DNA of 64,000 nucleotides from Aquarana catesbeiana (Eukaryota; Chordata; Amphibia; Anura; Ranidae): the NCBI RefSeq assembly GCF_042186555.1, contig NC_133336.1:34907082-34971081 (forward strand). Direction: 5' to 3'. The translations under genes and the position numbers were made by a program. The notes under the pieces were generated by a model, which was not told where the DNA came from, ran no database searches, and saw nothing but the letters and a program-made list of their open reading frames with translations. Of the stretch, positions 1-11,870 are shown in pieces. Every line of letters starts with the position of its first letter. Position 1 is the stretch's first letter.

Positions 1-1
1 C

Positions 2-1011
2 TTTCAGGTCCTGTCATATCTACCTTGATCAATGCAAGGAAGCCAGCTTCCAGAATGATTTATCATAGAGTCTGGAAAGCTTATGTATCCTGGTGTGAAT
101 CCAGGGGTTGGCATCCCAGAAAATATGTGATTAGGTAGAATTCTTGATTTTCTACAATTAGGATTAGAGATGAAGCTGGCCTTGAGTACCATCAAGGGCC
201 AGGTTTCGGTTTTATCAGTATTGTTTCAACGGCCACTTGCTTCGCATTCTTTGGTCTGAAACTTTATGCAGGGGGTGATGCATCGTAATCCTCCGGTTAA
301 GGCGCCCCTAAACCCCTGGGACTTGAACTTGGTTCTGTCTGTGTTACAGAAACAGCCTTTTGAACCAATACGTCAGATTCCTTTGGTCTTGCTGACGAGA
401 AAACTAATTTTTCTGGTGGCCATCTCTTCTGCTAGAAGAGTATCAGAATTAGCAGCTCTTTCCTGTAAGGAGCTTTATTTGATTGTACACAAGGATAGAG
501 TGGTATTGCGCCCTCATCCTAATTTTTTTTACCGAAGGTGGTTTCAGATTTATCTAAACCAAGACATTGTTCTGCCTTCCTTTTTTCCAGACCCCTGTTC
601 CCCGGAAGAGAGGTCACTACATTCTTTGGATGTAGTAAGCGCAGTCAAGACCTATCTGGAAGCATCTGCTCAAATTCGCAAAACGGATGTTTTGTTCGTG
701 CTGCCAGAGGGTCCCAATAGAGGACAGGCAGCGTCAAAAGCTACCATTTCTAAATGGATTTGATGATTATTCAGGCTTACGGTTTGAAACGGAAGATCCC
801 TCCGTTTCAGATCAGGGCACATTCCACAAGGGCTATTAGTGCTTCTTGCGCAGTGCATCACCAGGCCTCCATGGCTCAGATCTGCAAGGCCACAACCTGG
901 TCTTCAGTTCATACATTCACCAGATTTTATCAGGTGGATGTGAGAAGGCATGAGGATATCGCCTTTGGTCGTAGTGTGCTGCAGACAGTGGTACAAGGTC
1001 TTCAGGTCTGA
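2..1011 (+). pseudogene. DIRS-type tyrosine recombinase, broken copy
   Basis: This is the C-terminal recombinase of a DIRS-like retrotransposon, which integrates its circular cDNA with a phage-integrase-type enzyme instead of a DDE integrase. The catalytic landmarks are visible in order: the first arginine in SARRVSEL (about 415-460), the H-x-x-R box HSTR (about 820-840) and the nucleophile tyrosine in FTRFYQ (about 915-930). The N-terminal core-binding part can be read from about position 20 but is closed by a TGA at 257-259. The frame shifts by one base near 750-763, between ISKWI and IIQAYG. The copy therefore cannot make the enzyme. The family is clear from the motifs and the local similarity to the other DIRS debris in the window. 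Confidence 0.82.
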
Positions 1012-1059
1012 TTGCACCATACTTGGTTGTGATTCCCCCCCTCAGTTGGCATTGCTTTG

Positions 1060-1412
1060 GGACATCCCATCAGTTATTACTATGACTCTGTGTCCCGTGA
1101 TGTTCAAGAAAGAAAATAGGATTTTTTTTTTTTTATAACAGCTTACCTGTAAAATCCTTTTCTTTCGATGGACATCACGGGACACAGAGGTCCTGCCCCT
1201 CTTCTAATACACTTATATTGCTTTGCTACAAAACTGAGGTATCCCTGCAAGGGGAGGGATTATATAGGGGGGTGAACTTCCTGCTTAAGGTGTGACCAGT
1301 GTCCAATACCTAGTGGTACCTACATAACCCATCAGTTATTACTATGGCTCTGTCCCGTGATGTCCATCGAAAGAAAAGGATTTTACAGGTAAGCTGTTAT
1401 AAAAAAAATCCT
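1060..1412. repeat. DIRS terminal inverted-repeat structure
   Basis: Just after the recombinase remnant, 1132-1188 is the near-exact reverse complement of 1349-1403 (both around TGTCCCGTGATG and an A/T run). The segment 1067-1105 is also repeated directly at 1329-1364. Similar ends occur near 10705-11003, 15810-15835 and 32090-32125, each beside DIRS-like sequence. DIRS elements lack LTRs and carry inverted terminal repeats plus internal complementary copies, so these are read as DIRS ends. That assignment is an inference from position. Confidence 0.6.
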
Positions 1413-1592
1413 ATTTTTTTGCTGTTTCTGTTCTGTTGTGGATGCTTCACTTCCTGTTTTGGTTGTAACAGGAAGTGAGGGGACATAGAGCAACCACAAA
1501 ACTATTGCTGACATGTGGTCAGATAGTTCTTATTACTGCAAAGCTCTGTAATGTGTTTGGCTGTGAATTATTTTAGGGATACCAAGGTCTTA

Positions 1593-2019
1593 TGCCCTGT
1601 ACACACGATAGGATTTTCTGACAACAAAATCCATGGGATTTTTTCAGATGGATGTTGACTCAAACTTGTCTTGCATACACACGTGCACATAAAGTTGGTC
1701 GGAAATTCCGAACGTCAAGAACGCAGTGATGTACAACACGTACGACGAGCCGAGAAAAATGAAATTCAATAACCAGTGCTGCTCTTCGGCTTGATTCCGA
1801 GCATGCGTGGAACTTTGTGCGTCAGAATTGTGTACACACGATCGGAATTTCCGACAACGGATTTTGTTGTTGGAAAATTTTATAGCCTGCTCTCAAACTT
1901 TCTGTGTCGGAAATTCCTATGGAAAATGTGTGATGGAGCCTACACATGGTCGGAATTTCCGACAACAAGGTCCTATCACACGTTTTCCATTGGAAAATCC
2001 TATCGTGTGTACAGGGCAT
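1593..2019. mobile_element. Palindromic MITE, TGCCCTGTACACACG ends (copy 1)
   Basis: The first and last 20 or so bases are inverted copies (TGCCCTGTACACACGATAGG), and the interior holds further inverted segments. There is no coding capacity. A second copy lies at 47171-47593. It is a non-autonomous DNA transposon; the superfamily is not resolved because no clean target-site duplication is seen. Confidence 0.75.
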
Positions 2020-2070
2020 TGGAGTAGTGACACCATCCTGAGGTCTAAGGCTTATCCATACAGGATATGA

Positions 2071-2794
2071 TTGAACTGTACACTAAAGATTACATTTACC
2101 AAAAGATTACATTTACCAAAATTATGCAATATGAGGAAGGATCTACCCAATCAGGCCACTAGATACTGGTTTGTACATTTTTCTTATAGATCTACTAGGG
2201 TTGCATTATCGGTGGCAGTACCAAGCATTTGTGTGAGTACGTGTACTCGCACAAATGCTCCTAATGTCTAATCCAATACCTGGGAATGAAGAGGCGGTGT
2301 TGCTCACAACCGGAACTCAGTGGGCGGAGAGCGAGTCTTCAACAGGCTCGCAGGGAGCAGCCGCAAGTTCCATCAGAATCCGGGGCTGTGACAATCCGTG
2401 TCTGCATCAGAGGTTGAACATAGCAACATCCATCTTGGTAGACCCTGCCCATATAGTTCAGGCTGGGTGTAACAAGATGTCCGCTGCTGCTTACTGCGGC
2501 CGAGTGCAAGGTGTACTAAGATGGGTGTTGCAGCATATAGCACTGCAAAATCCTTCCTTTCCTCATCATTCATTTAATTTATTATGCCAGGCCAGCAATT
2601 GTCATTCAGTGCCTGCCCATAAGTGCCACCTATCAGTGCTGCATATTAGGGCCTCCCCATCAGTGCAGCCTCATTACTGCACATCAGTGAAGGCGAAAAA
2701 TTATTTACAAAAGAAACAATATCGGTACTTGTACTCTTGTATCAGTGCAACCCTAATATCTACCATCAGCTTGTAATCTGTGTGGTGAGCCGAA
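2071..2794. other. Unassigned stretch
   Basis: No gene is supported here. It has a short palindrome near 2222-2258 (CAAGCATTTGTGTGAG facing CTCGCACAAATGCTCC) and short CAGTGCC/CATCAGTG-like iterations around 2610-2690, the same word found in the tandem array at 48.6 kb. Confidence 0.4.
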
Positions 2795-3109
2795 GGCTAC
2801 TTTCAGACTGGGGCGGGCATCGGCGGTATTTTTAGCGCCGCTTTACTGTCGTTTTAGCGGTGCGGTTTTAACCCCCGCTAGTGCCCGCAAAACAGCACTA
2901 TGCCGGCACTGCCCCATTGTTTTCAATGGGCAGGGGCGCTTTAGGAGCGGTGTATACACCACTCCTACAGTGCTACAAAGATGCGGCTTGCAGGACTTTT
3001 TTTTTTTTTTACCGTCTTGCAAGCGCACCGCTCCAGTGTGAGAGCACTCCGGCTTTCACACTGGAGAGACGCTATAGCTCCTGTAAAGCACCTCAGTGTG
3101 AAAGTAGCC
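2795..3109. mobile_element. Palindromic MITE, 'TTTCACACTGGGGCGG' family (copy 1)
   Basis: The ends are inverted (GGCTACTTTCAGACTGG versus CAGTGTGAAAGTAGCC). The interior contains paired blocks such as AGCGGTGCGGTTTTAACC and a copy of the phrase ATGCGGCTTGCAGGA shared with copies at 13445, 27683, 32856 and 60951. No ORF; a non-autonomous DNA transposon, ends degenerate. Confidence 0.75.
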
Positions 3110-3224
3110 CAGGACTTCAACACTGTTGCCCTACACAGGCAAACACTTAGTTACATAGTAGGTGAGGTTGAAAAAAGACACAAGTCCATCAAGTCCAACC
3201 TATGTGTGTGATTATGTGTCAGTA

Positions 3225-4859
3225 TTACATTACATATCCCTGTATATTGCGGTCATTCAGGTGATTATCTAATAGTTTCTTGAAGCTATCAATGCTCCCC
3301 GCTGAGACCACCGCCTGTGGAAGGGAATTCCACATCCTTGCCGCTCTTACAGTAAAGAACCCTCTACGTAGTTTAAGGTTAAACCTCTTTTCTTCTAATT
3401 GTAATGAGTGGCCACGAGTCTTATTAAACTCTCTTCTGCGAAAAAGTTTTATCCCTATTGTGGGGTCACCAGTACAGTATTTGTAAATTGAAATCATATC
3501 CCCTCTCAAGCGTCTCTTCTCCAGAGAGAATAAGTTCAGTGCTCGCAACCTTTCCTCATAACTAAGATCCTCCAGACCCTTTATTAGCTTTGTTGCCCTT
3601 CTTTGTACTCGCTCCATTTCCAGTACGTCCCTCCTGAGGACTGGTGCCCAGAACTGGACAGCATACTCCAGGTGCGGCCGGACCAGAGTCTTGTAGAGCG
3701 GGAGAATTATTGTTTTATCTCTGCAGTTGATCCCCCTTTTAATGCATGCCAATATTCTGTTTGCTTTATTAACAGCAGCTTGGCATTGCATGCCATTGCT
3801 GAGCCTATCATCTACTAGGACCCCCAAGTCCTTTTCCATCCTAGATTCCCCCAGAGGTTCTCCCCCCAGTGTATAGATTGCATTCATATTTTTGCCACCC
3901 AAATGCATTATTTTACATTTTTCTACATTGAACCTCATTTGCCATGTAGTCGCCCACCCCATTAATTTGTTCAGGTCTTTTTGCAAGATTTCCACATCCT
4001 GCGGAGAAGTTATTGCCCTGCTTAGCTTAGTATCGTCTGCAAATACAGAGATGGAACTGTTTATCCCATCCTCCAGGTCGTTTATGAACAAATTAAATAG
4101 GATTGGTCCTAGCACAGAACCCTGGGGGACCCCACTACCCACCCCTGACCATTCCGAGTACTCCCCATTTATCACCACCCTCTGAACACGCCCTTGTAGC
4201 CAGTTTTCAATCCATGTACTCACCCTATGGTCCATGCCAACGCACCTTATTTTGTACAGTAAACGTTTATGGGGAACTGTGTCAAATGCTTTTGCAAAAT
4301 CCAGATACACCACGTCTGCGGGCCTTCCTTTATCTAGATGGCAACTCACCTCCTCATAGAAGGTTAATAGATTGGTTTGGCAAGAACGATTCTTCATGAA
4401 TCCATGCTGATTACTGCTAATGATATCATTCTTATTGCTAAAATCTTGTATATAGTCCCTTATCATCCCCTCCAAGAGTTTACATACTATTGATGTTAGG
4501 CTAACTGGTCTGTAATTCCCAGGGATGTTTTTTGGGCCCTTTTTAAATATTGGTGCTACATTGGCTTTTCTCCAATCAGCTGGTACCATTCCAGTCAATA
4601 GACTGTCTGTAAAAATTAGGAACAACGGTCTGGCAATCACCTGACTGAGTTCCCTAAGTACCCTCGGATGCAAGCCATCTGGTCCCGGTGATTTATTAAT
4701 GTTAAGTTTCTCAAGTCTAATTTTAATTCCGTCCTCTGTTAACCATGTAGGTGCTTCCTGTGTTGTGTCATGAGGATAAACACTGCAGTTTTGGTTACTG
4801 AAGCCCCCTGATTCACTCGTGAAGACTGAGGAGAAGAATAAATTCAATACCTCTGCCAT
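3225..4859 (-). pseudogene. CR1 ORF2 reverse transcriptase part
   Basis: An open block of 544 codons encodes the RT domain and C-terminal region of CR1 ORF2, which copies the element RNA at a nicked chromosomal target. Recognisable motifs are YRPVSLTSIVCKLLE (RT block 2), GVPQGSVLGPILFNLFIND, the catalytic FADDTKL (the Y/F-x-DD box) and a C-terminal LRRGFFTVRAARMWNSLP typical of CR1. It is separated from the endonuclease by disrupted sequence at 4860-5142, so it is not a complete ORF2. Confidence 0.88.
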
Positions 4860-5142
4860 CTCCCCATCCTTTGTAACCAGATGTCCTTCCTCATTCTTTA
4901 TGGGGCCAATATGGTCTGTCCTCCCTTTTTTACTGTTAACATACTTAAAGAATTTCTTGGGATTTTTTTTTGCTCTCCTCCGCTATGTGTCTTTCATGTT
5001 CTATCTTAGCCATCCTAATTGCACCCTTACATTTCTTATTGCATTCTTTATAAATTCTGAATGCTGTGGATGATCCCTCAACTTTGTATTTTTTGAAGGC
5101 CTTCTCCTTTGCTTTTATATGCATTTTTACATTGGAGTTAAG

Positions 5143-6177
5143 TCATCCAGGATGTTTGTTCGCTCTTTTAAATTTATTACCCAATGGGATACATTGGCTA
5201 ATGCCCTTATTTAATATGCTCTTAAAGCAAACCCATCTCTCCTCTGTATTCTTTGTTCCTAATATTTTATCCCAATTTATGCCTTTTAGCAAGGTTTGTA
5301 GTTTAGGGAAGTTGGCTCTTTTGAAATTCAGTGTCTTTGTGTTCCCTTTATGTCTCCTATTTGTGTGATTTATACTGAAACTAATTGACCTGTGATCGCT
5401 GTTACCTAAATTGCCCCGTATTTCCACATCTGTTATCAGGTCTGTATTGTTGGTAATCAGTAGATCTAGTAATGTTTTATTTCTAGTTGGTGCGTCTACC
5501 ATCTGACCCATAAAATTGTCCTGCAAAACATTAAGGAACTGGCGAGCCTTAAATGAATGCGCGGTTCCCTCCGCCCAGTCTATGTCTGGATAATTAAAAT
5601 CCCCCATTATGATAACACTTCCCATCCTTGCTGCTAATCCAATTTGTGATAGGAGATCCGTCTCCACTTCCTCCCTCAGGTTAGGGGGCCTATAGCATAC
5701 TCCCAGTATTATTTTCCCCTTAGCTTCATCCCTTTGGAGCTCTACCCATAAAGATTCCACCTCCTCCCTAGCCCCCTCAGTGATGTCATCTCTCACATTC
5801 ACTTGTACATTATTCTTGGTATATAGGCATACCCCTCCCTCTTTTTTACCCTCTCTATCCTTGCGGTATAGGGTATACCCTTGAATGTTTGCCAGCCAAT
5901 CATGAGAGCTGTTGAACCAGGTCTCTGAAATTCCCACAAAATCCAAATCCTCTTTGTACAACAGTAGCTCTAGTTCACCCATCTTGTCCGCCAGGCTCCT
6001 GGCATTGGTGAACATGCCACATAGTTTAGACCGGTCGCATATTGTCCTCGTATTGGGTGTTTCAAGATTGCAACTTGGACTTGCTACTATACTCACCTTG
6101 TGTTTTTGTGCTTTGGTTAACCTACCACTAATGCCCCCAATACTACCCTCTGGAATATCTTCCACGCTGGCTATCAC
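5143..6177 (-). pseudogene. CR1 ORF2 apurinic/apyrimidinic endonuclease part
   Basis: This block encodes the APE-like endonuclease that nicks the target DNA. Visible motifs are MFTNARSL near the domain start, the catalytic-glutamate region FVGISETW, YRPPN, GDFNYPDIDW (the D-x-N box) and the terminal SDH box in GNSDHRSISF. The motif order is normal for a CR1 endonuclease. The reading frame stops at 5143, and the link to RT is lost through stops or frameshift. The codons before MFTNARSL are linker sequence, so the true translational start is unclear. Confidence 0.86.
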
Positions 6178-6203
6178 TGTCTCTGGACCCTCCCCCCCAT
6201 CGC

Positions 6204-6704
6204 CTAGTTTAAAAACCCCTCTAACTTTTTGGCCATCTTCATTCCCAGCAGATCTGCACCCTCCTCATTTAGGTGCAGTCCGTCCCTTCTATAGTACCGG
6301 TTACCGACTGAGAAGTCGGCCCAGTCCTCCAGGAACCCAAACCCCTCCTTACTACACCAGCTCTTCAGCCACTTGTTTACTTCCCTAATCTCCCTCTGCC
6401 TCTGCCTCTCTGGTGTGGCTCGATGTACCGGTAGTATTCCTGAGAACACTACCTTGGAGGTCCTTTTCCTCAATTTAGCTCCTAAGTCCCTAAAATCGTT
6501 CTTTAGGACACTCCATCTGCCTCTGACTTTGTCATTGGTGCCAACGTGCACCATGACAGCCGGGTCTTCCCCAGCCCCTCCCAGTAATCTGTCCACAAGA
6601 TCCGTGATGTGCCGAACCCGAGCGCCCGGTAGACAACATACTGTTCGGCGCTTCAGGTCTTGGTTACAGATTGCCCTCTCTGTCCTTATAAGAGCAATTA
6701 ACAA
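6204..6704 (-). pseudogene. CR1 ORF1 SGNH-esterase fragment
   Basis: CR1 and related LINEs carry an SGNH/GDSL-type esterase in ORF1. Here the G-x-N-D block is seen as HVGTND and the D-x-x-H block as DGLHLN near the C-terminus. The nucleophile-serine block (GDS) is absent, so the element is 5' truncated within this domain. The ORF1 stop is followed by the endonuclease block on the same strand. The assignment rests on these two motifs and the LINE context. Confidence 0.72.
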
Positions 6705-6717
6705 AAAAGTTATATAG

Positions 6718-7431
6718 TTTGCGATATATTAGAAACTTATGCAGCAAATATGAGAGCAGTGCAGAGGTAACATTTGTTTAATCTCTGATTAGATTTTCAA
6801 AGAATACAGAAAAAAAAATGTCAAAGATACAGATAATCTGTCAGAGATATTTACACCAGATTAGAGGAAAGGTAGGACCCTTCCTAGCATGGTGAGGAGC
6901 AGGCGCTAGAAAGCAGAGATCATCTTGATAAATCCATAAAACGAGATATAGAAATGATATAGATGAGGAAATGTATATTAAAACCAACAAAGAAAAAATA
7001 ATAGATGACATATAGGGAAGAACCTTGTCAAAGATGGAGTTGGGGATATACTGGAAAGCATATGTAAGCACACTATTTAGTGATAGGAAGGGCTTAAAAA
7101 TGGAAAGGAAAAAGACTGGTTTTGTGATTTTATGAAGTAGAGCTAAAACACGGTCTTCTGAGCCACATCATAAAAGATAGAAGGCGCCCCCCCCCCCCCC
7201 CCATCAGGGGGCTTGATAAATAGGAGGTAAAATCTGTTGAGACCACCCCTATGCAGGTCATTTTAAAAGCATACAGAAGGCTGGGGGTGTTATTATTGCC
7301 CCTTTAGAAAAATACAGAACCAACATTTCTGGTGTGCTGCTTTTGTGCACTCTTCTGGAATAGTCAAGGGTCACACTTGAGGCTCTCTAATTTTTCAAGC
7401 TGACTACCAATGAATTAGGAGTGGTAGTGAA
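6718..7431. other. AT-rich spacer with a poly-C run
   Basis: No gene supported. A run of 16 C lies at 7187-7202. The rest is AT-rich with no repeat family recognised. Confidence 0.4.
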
Positions 7432-7921
7432 TAGACATGTGCACTGATAAAAAAATGTGTTCGTTTTCATTTCATTCGTTTTTTTGCTTTTTTCGAAAAT
7501 TCTAAAATCTGAAAAAAAAACAGTAAAATCGAAATAACTTAAATTATAGGTATTGGAATTTCCTTTCAAATTTGGCCGTTTGTAAACATAACGAATACAA
7601 ATGTATCTGAAGTTACAAATTATCCGAAATAACGAATGCCGCATCTAAACAAATGAATAAAAATAAAAAGGTTTTATTATTGTTATTAGATCGTTACGTT
7701 CCATTCGTTTAGATACGGCATTCGTTATTTCAGATAATTTGTAACTGGATAAATTCATATTTGTTACGTTCAGGAACAGCCAAATTTGAAAGGAAATTCC
7801 AATACCTATATTTTAATACCTATATTTTAAGTTATTTCAGATTTTCGGGTTGTCAAATCTCCGAAATTCGTTAGCAAATGAATTCGGAACTAAACGAATT
7901 GCACATGTCTAGTAGTGAAGA
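7432..7921. mobile_element. Long palindromic MITE, TAGACATGTGC ends
   Basis: TAGACATGTGC at 7432-7442 is mirrored by GCACATGTCTA at 7911-7921. The interior is inverted almost to the centre near 7680, for example TTGGAATTTCCTTTCAAAT versus its complement near 7785-7805. There is no ORF. The near-full-length palindrome suggests a foldback-type non-autonomous element. Confidence 0.78.
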
Positions 7922-10419
7922 AGTAGTGTATACATGCATCAATTACTACTGCCACGATACAGCATTGCTTTTTTTTCCTCTATACAAGTCAATGTATTTC
8001 AAAGTACAAACCATTTCAACCTCAGAATATGCATCGTCTGACGTCCATGTGTGCTCACCCAAAGGAATACGGGGGCAACCATTACTGATCTCTACCTGAA
8101 ATTTCTCCAAGCAGTAATTCACACTAGAATCCTAAAACAAGCATACAACAAAATCAAAACAACTGTACAACCACCACCCTGGACCAAGACAAGATTCCCT
8201 TCCCTGTGCAACAAGTCCTCTTTCTTCATAATAAAAGTATCAGAACAGTTCTTCCCGCCTACAGCAGCGAGTCACTTTGGGCGTTCTGAGCATCCGTACA
8301 AGTTTGTCAAATAATGATGTGTGGGGTTGGTGGTGCTACCTACTGGCTAACTTATAAGGATGAATAGAGTTGCAATGTGCACGGCAGTGGTGAATGCGTG
8401 TACTGAAGGGTTAGTTACCCCAATAATGCAGGCTCCATGCATCCATACCAATGTGCAAAAAATAAAAAAATGTGCAATACACAGATAAATAATAAATGAA
8501 TCCCAATAAACATCACATATATATGTGTGTATAAGAATAACCTTGAGAGATAAACCTCATGAGATCCATGTACCATCAAAAAAAACCTTAATGTCCAAAA
8601 GATAAAAAATATATATACATTATGTGCAAAAATGAATAAAACCCAAAACTAGCAAAATGCAATGACACATATGTGTAGTCATAAACCGTAATAAAAAATC
8701 AGCATGAAGATAAAAAATATATATAAAAATTACTTGTGAAGCTCCAAAATGACCAGCGAAAAACAAAAAAAGTGCTCAAGTGACTCGCGTTCAGAGAATC
8801 GAGTGACTTCTGTGCTCCCCCTGATGGGTCCCCACTCACCAGCATCCCTGCAGGGGTAATGGGCATGTAAAGATAGCCTGGGATGGTTCCTGGTATCTCT
8901 CCTAGTGGTCCACACGTGGTATCTGTGGTCTGTAGAGCCTCAGTAGCTCACTCCACCCAGTAACAGTATCCAAGGGAGTCTTCCTGGTCATTTTTCCCAA
9001 AGTTGATTCGTCAGCTGTTCATAGTTAGATCCTCAAATCTTAGGCACATATTGATGTGCATAGTAAACCAGGAAGTAGTGAAAGTTTGTCAAATACCTTG
9101 ATTGTCTTCTGTCCTGGTATTTACCATGTTCTAGATTTCACTTTCCCAAGATTCCAGAATCTTCCCCTCAATGAAACCAAATGGGGAGTACTCATGAGTT
9201 CCAGGCTTTCATTCATTTCCCAATTAAAGATTTATTTACACCCACATAATTATTTTAATAACTACACAAACACAGAATGGGTTTGAAATGAGAGTTCATC
9301 TTTATACAACCAGCCTCAGTACAAAATTAAAAAGCATCAGATAAAAAGGCAAAACAGAGTAAAGCTGGTTTGCAGACAGGAAGGTCATCACAGATCTAAA
9401 TGTATTTACACAGATATCAAATTATAATTACAAAATTGATATGTTCATAGCAGACCAGTTTCTTATGTGCACCTTAAGCCTTTATCTGGAGTAGTTGTGC
9501 CTCAAACACTAACACCTAGATGGGAAATATTTCTCTTTATGATGGGTTTCCTTTCCATCTCCAAGGTTTCTCCTTCTGCTTTGAGTCAGGTCAAGGCTTA
9601 AGCCCACATGAAAACCACCCTCCTAAGATCTGGCAGAGCTTCCTGAGGATGCGGGAATGCCTCCCGCAGGGCTATTGTGTTCTACTGGCAGAATACAATG
9701 ATCATTACGAGCGGCTATAGCACAAAATCATGCAAATTATAAATCATACAGGCTTTTGATTGATACAACCAGCCTGCCCCATAGATGGATTGAAATTCAT
9801 CTGGTTCCTTCTGAACCTGCAATATTTTAAATTTTGGCTAAATGGAAGGTTGCCTGGCAGGCAGCGACTCCCAGCTTTGCTTTCTTCAGAGTTCAGGAAG
9901 CTGCTTGTGTGTTACCATCCCCAAACTGGAGTTGGAAGGTTGAAGAAAGCAGAGAGCTTTGCAAAAACTACACATTGTAGACACAGCTCTTCAGACTAGT
10001 GTTTACAAGCTGAACCCTGTGTGAAAAAGACCTCTTCATCTGCAAGCAAAGGTAGTGCCTATGTGAACAGATAGTAGGAACTTGTGCAGCGCCTCACTTG
10101 ATTTCTACAGCTCTTTAAAGGCCTTGTTTACACTGGGGGGCCCAACCGTTCCTTCTCACCAAGTATGATTTTAACTAGTAAAACAGCCTTACACTTCCTC
10201 TAAAAAAGTGAAAACCATTTAATGAAAGAAGTTCAAAAATACATTTCACATCATTATGGAAACCTAAATAAAAAAAAATCTGCTGTCTCGATATCCTATT
10301 GGAAGATGCTTCAATGAGGGTTTAAGTCTCTTTCATTAAGTGGTGCATACCATGGATGTAGCCCATGTCAAGAAATAAAAACGTCCGCACGTTCAGTATA
10401 TACATAATTTATCAGGTTT
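7922..10419. other. Downstream flank of MIS18BP1, mostly unassigned
   Basis: This covers the 3' UTR side of the host gene and intergenic DNA. An open stretch at 8051-8314 (+) does not match a family I can name. 8460-8740 is AT-rich with TGTGCAA and AATAAA-like words, possibly retroelement-derived. No convincing gene or RNA is seen, and the polyadenylation site of MIS18BP1 could not be chosen with confidence. Confidence 0.35.
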
Positions 10420-10532
10420 CTACGTCTCATCAGAAAAGGAATTTGAAGAATAATAATCCTTTCCTTCCTCGTCTGAGGATGACTCCTCATACTTTTTGAA
10501 GAGTTTTTCGATCACCGACGTGTCTCTGGAGC
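10420..10532 (-). CDS. MIS18BP1: MIS18BP1 last coding exon (C-terminus)
   Basis: This exon encodes the acidic C-terminus, SVIEKLFKKYEESSSDEE followed by KDYYSSNSFSDET and a TAG stop at 10420-10422. The acceptor AG is at 10533-10534 after ACATTT. The exon begins with two bases that complete the codon left by the 16.3 kb exon, giving a glycine. An E-K-L-F stretch followed by an acidic KDYY-S tail is, as I recall it, how vertebrate M18BP1 proteins end. Thirty-six residues are encoded here. Confidence 0.82.
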
Positions 10533-10704
10533 CTAAATGTGGAACAATAGGGAAGAGGACCAAGAACAGTTGTGAGATCAGGTAAGACATTGTGGAATAA
10601 TACGCAAGCTGTGACCCCCATATACATTTTTATTATACGGCGATAAAAGTGGCATACCAGAGTCTGTATAAAGAATGAGAGCAATGTCATAGTAATAAAA
10701 AATG

Positions 10705-11003
10705 GATTTTTTTTTTTTGTTCTCACCATAAAATCCCTTTGAGTTCATTGACGGACACAGCTTCTTTTCAAATTAATGACGGATTGGGTTTTATTACCAC
10801 CCACCAGGAGTAGGACACTAGGAAGGAAAAAACACCGCACCTCCTATGGGCAGTCCTCTGTGCATAAACCCCTCTCCCTGCATAGACCACCAGTCTGTAA
10901 TAAAGCAGTGTCAGAAACAAGCGCCAACAGACGGGTGGGTGCTGTGTCCATCAATGAACTCAAAGAAAGGGATTTTACTGTTACTGACAAAAAAAAAATC
11001 CAG
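10705..11003. repeat. DIRS-like inverted terminal repeat pair
   Basis: The left arm (about 10705-10765) contains CTTTGAGTTCATTGACGGAC and the right arm (about 10938-11003) is its inverse, both ending in homopolymer A/T runs. Arrangement and word content match the pair at 1132-1403, so this looks like a solo DIRS end structure. A third related end, GTGTCCGTCAATGAACG, is near 32097. Confidence 0.55.
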
Positions 11004-11434
11004 ATTTCTTTTTAGTATACAGTACTAGTCCTCTACACACAGCAGGCCATATAGCTGATCAGAAAGCAGTTCCAAGTGGGCAGTCTTGTGTCTCAAAAGG
11101 TACAAGTTGCAAAATAGTCTAATGGAGGCTAAAGCCCTTAAACAGGGGATGGGGGGGGGGAGGGGCTTAGAGGGTGCAAACCACTGGAGGGGTGTAAATA
11201 AGAGCCTTTCTTTTACAGTTTGGGAAAGAACACAGTGTCACTTTGAACATTTCTTCCTCACTGATTTGGCATAGAAACCGGATTCTCAATATTAATAATC
11301 AGGAATAAAGGCATTCTTTAACTGCACTCACAGAACACATTGTATCTTCATATTCATAAATAACCCCAAACTCAATCAGCGCAAACAAACCAATAATATA
11401 ATCCCAAAAATGCTATCATCTTAAAAAAAAAAAT

Positions 11435-11800
11435 CTAAGGCCTCATTCACACAAGGCGGACTCCGCTTCCAGGGAGTCCGCCTTGGTCCGTTGGCTCAGC
11501 GGGATATCTCTCCGCTCACTGAGCGGGGAGGGGCTTGTCAGGCACCGCTGCCGCCTATGGAGGGATCGGATGAAAATGGACAGCATGTCCGTTTTCATCA
11601 GATCTCACCCGATCCGATAGCAACAGATCTGGACTAGGGCCATCCGTCTGCTTTCAGCGAATCGGACCGGGTCAGATGTCAGCGGACATGTCTCCGCTGA
11701 CATCCGTCGCTCCATAGGCTAACATGGAGCGCCCGTTCAGGTCCGCCGTCAAAACTGACAGGCGGACCTTAACGGTCCGATCGTGTGAAAGAAGCCTAAG
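11435..11800. mobile_element. Palindromic MITE, TAAGGCCTCATTCACAC ends
   Basis: The left end around 11436 is matched inverted at 11780-11799 (GTGTGAAAGAAGCCTA). The interior has paired GGCGGAC and TCCGCTGACATC blocks. Non-coding; same general design as the 'TTTCACACTGG' family but different ends. Confidence 0.65.
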
Positions 11801-11870
11801 TGAATAAAAATAAAATAATCAAGTTGCTGCTGATCACTCAAAAGTGTTCTCACTCACTTTAATTTAAAAT

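Larger units (their letters stand above)
3149..6717 (-). mobile_element. CR1-clade LINE, nearly complete
   Basis: A minus-strand non-LTR retrotransposon. Reading 5' to 3' on that strand it has an esterase-type ORF1 remnant, an AP endonuclease, a reverse transcriptase, and a 3' end with the phrase TTGAAAAAAGACACAAGTCC near 3168-3187. The same tail recurs as short fragments near 33345 and 56400. Coding blocks are well preserved but separated by stops near 4860-5140 and 6180-6203, so the copy is probably dead though fairly young. The 5' end appears truncated inside ORF1. Confidence 0.88.

Noticed and set aside
266..763. A functional host recombinase gene
   Set aside because: Motifs place it in DIRS elements, and the reading frame is broken by a stop upstream and a frameshift before the catalytic tyrosine.
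2222..2258. A terminator-like hairpin
   Set aside because: Short palindrome in animal DNA with no gene beside it; no terminator role is expected.
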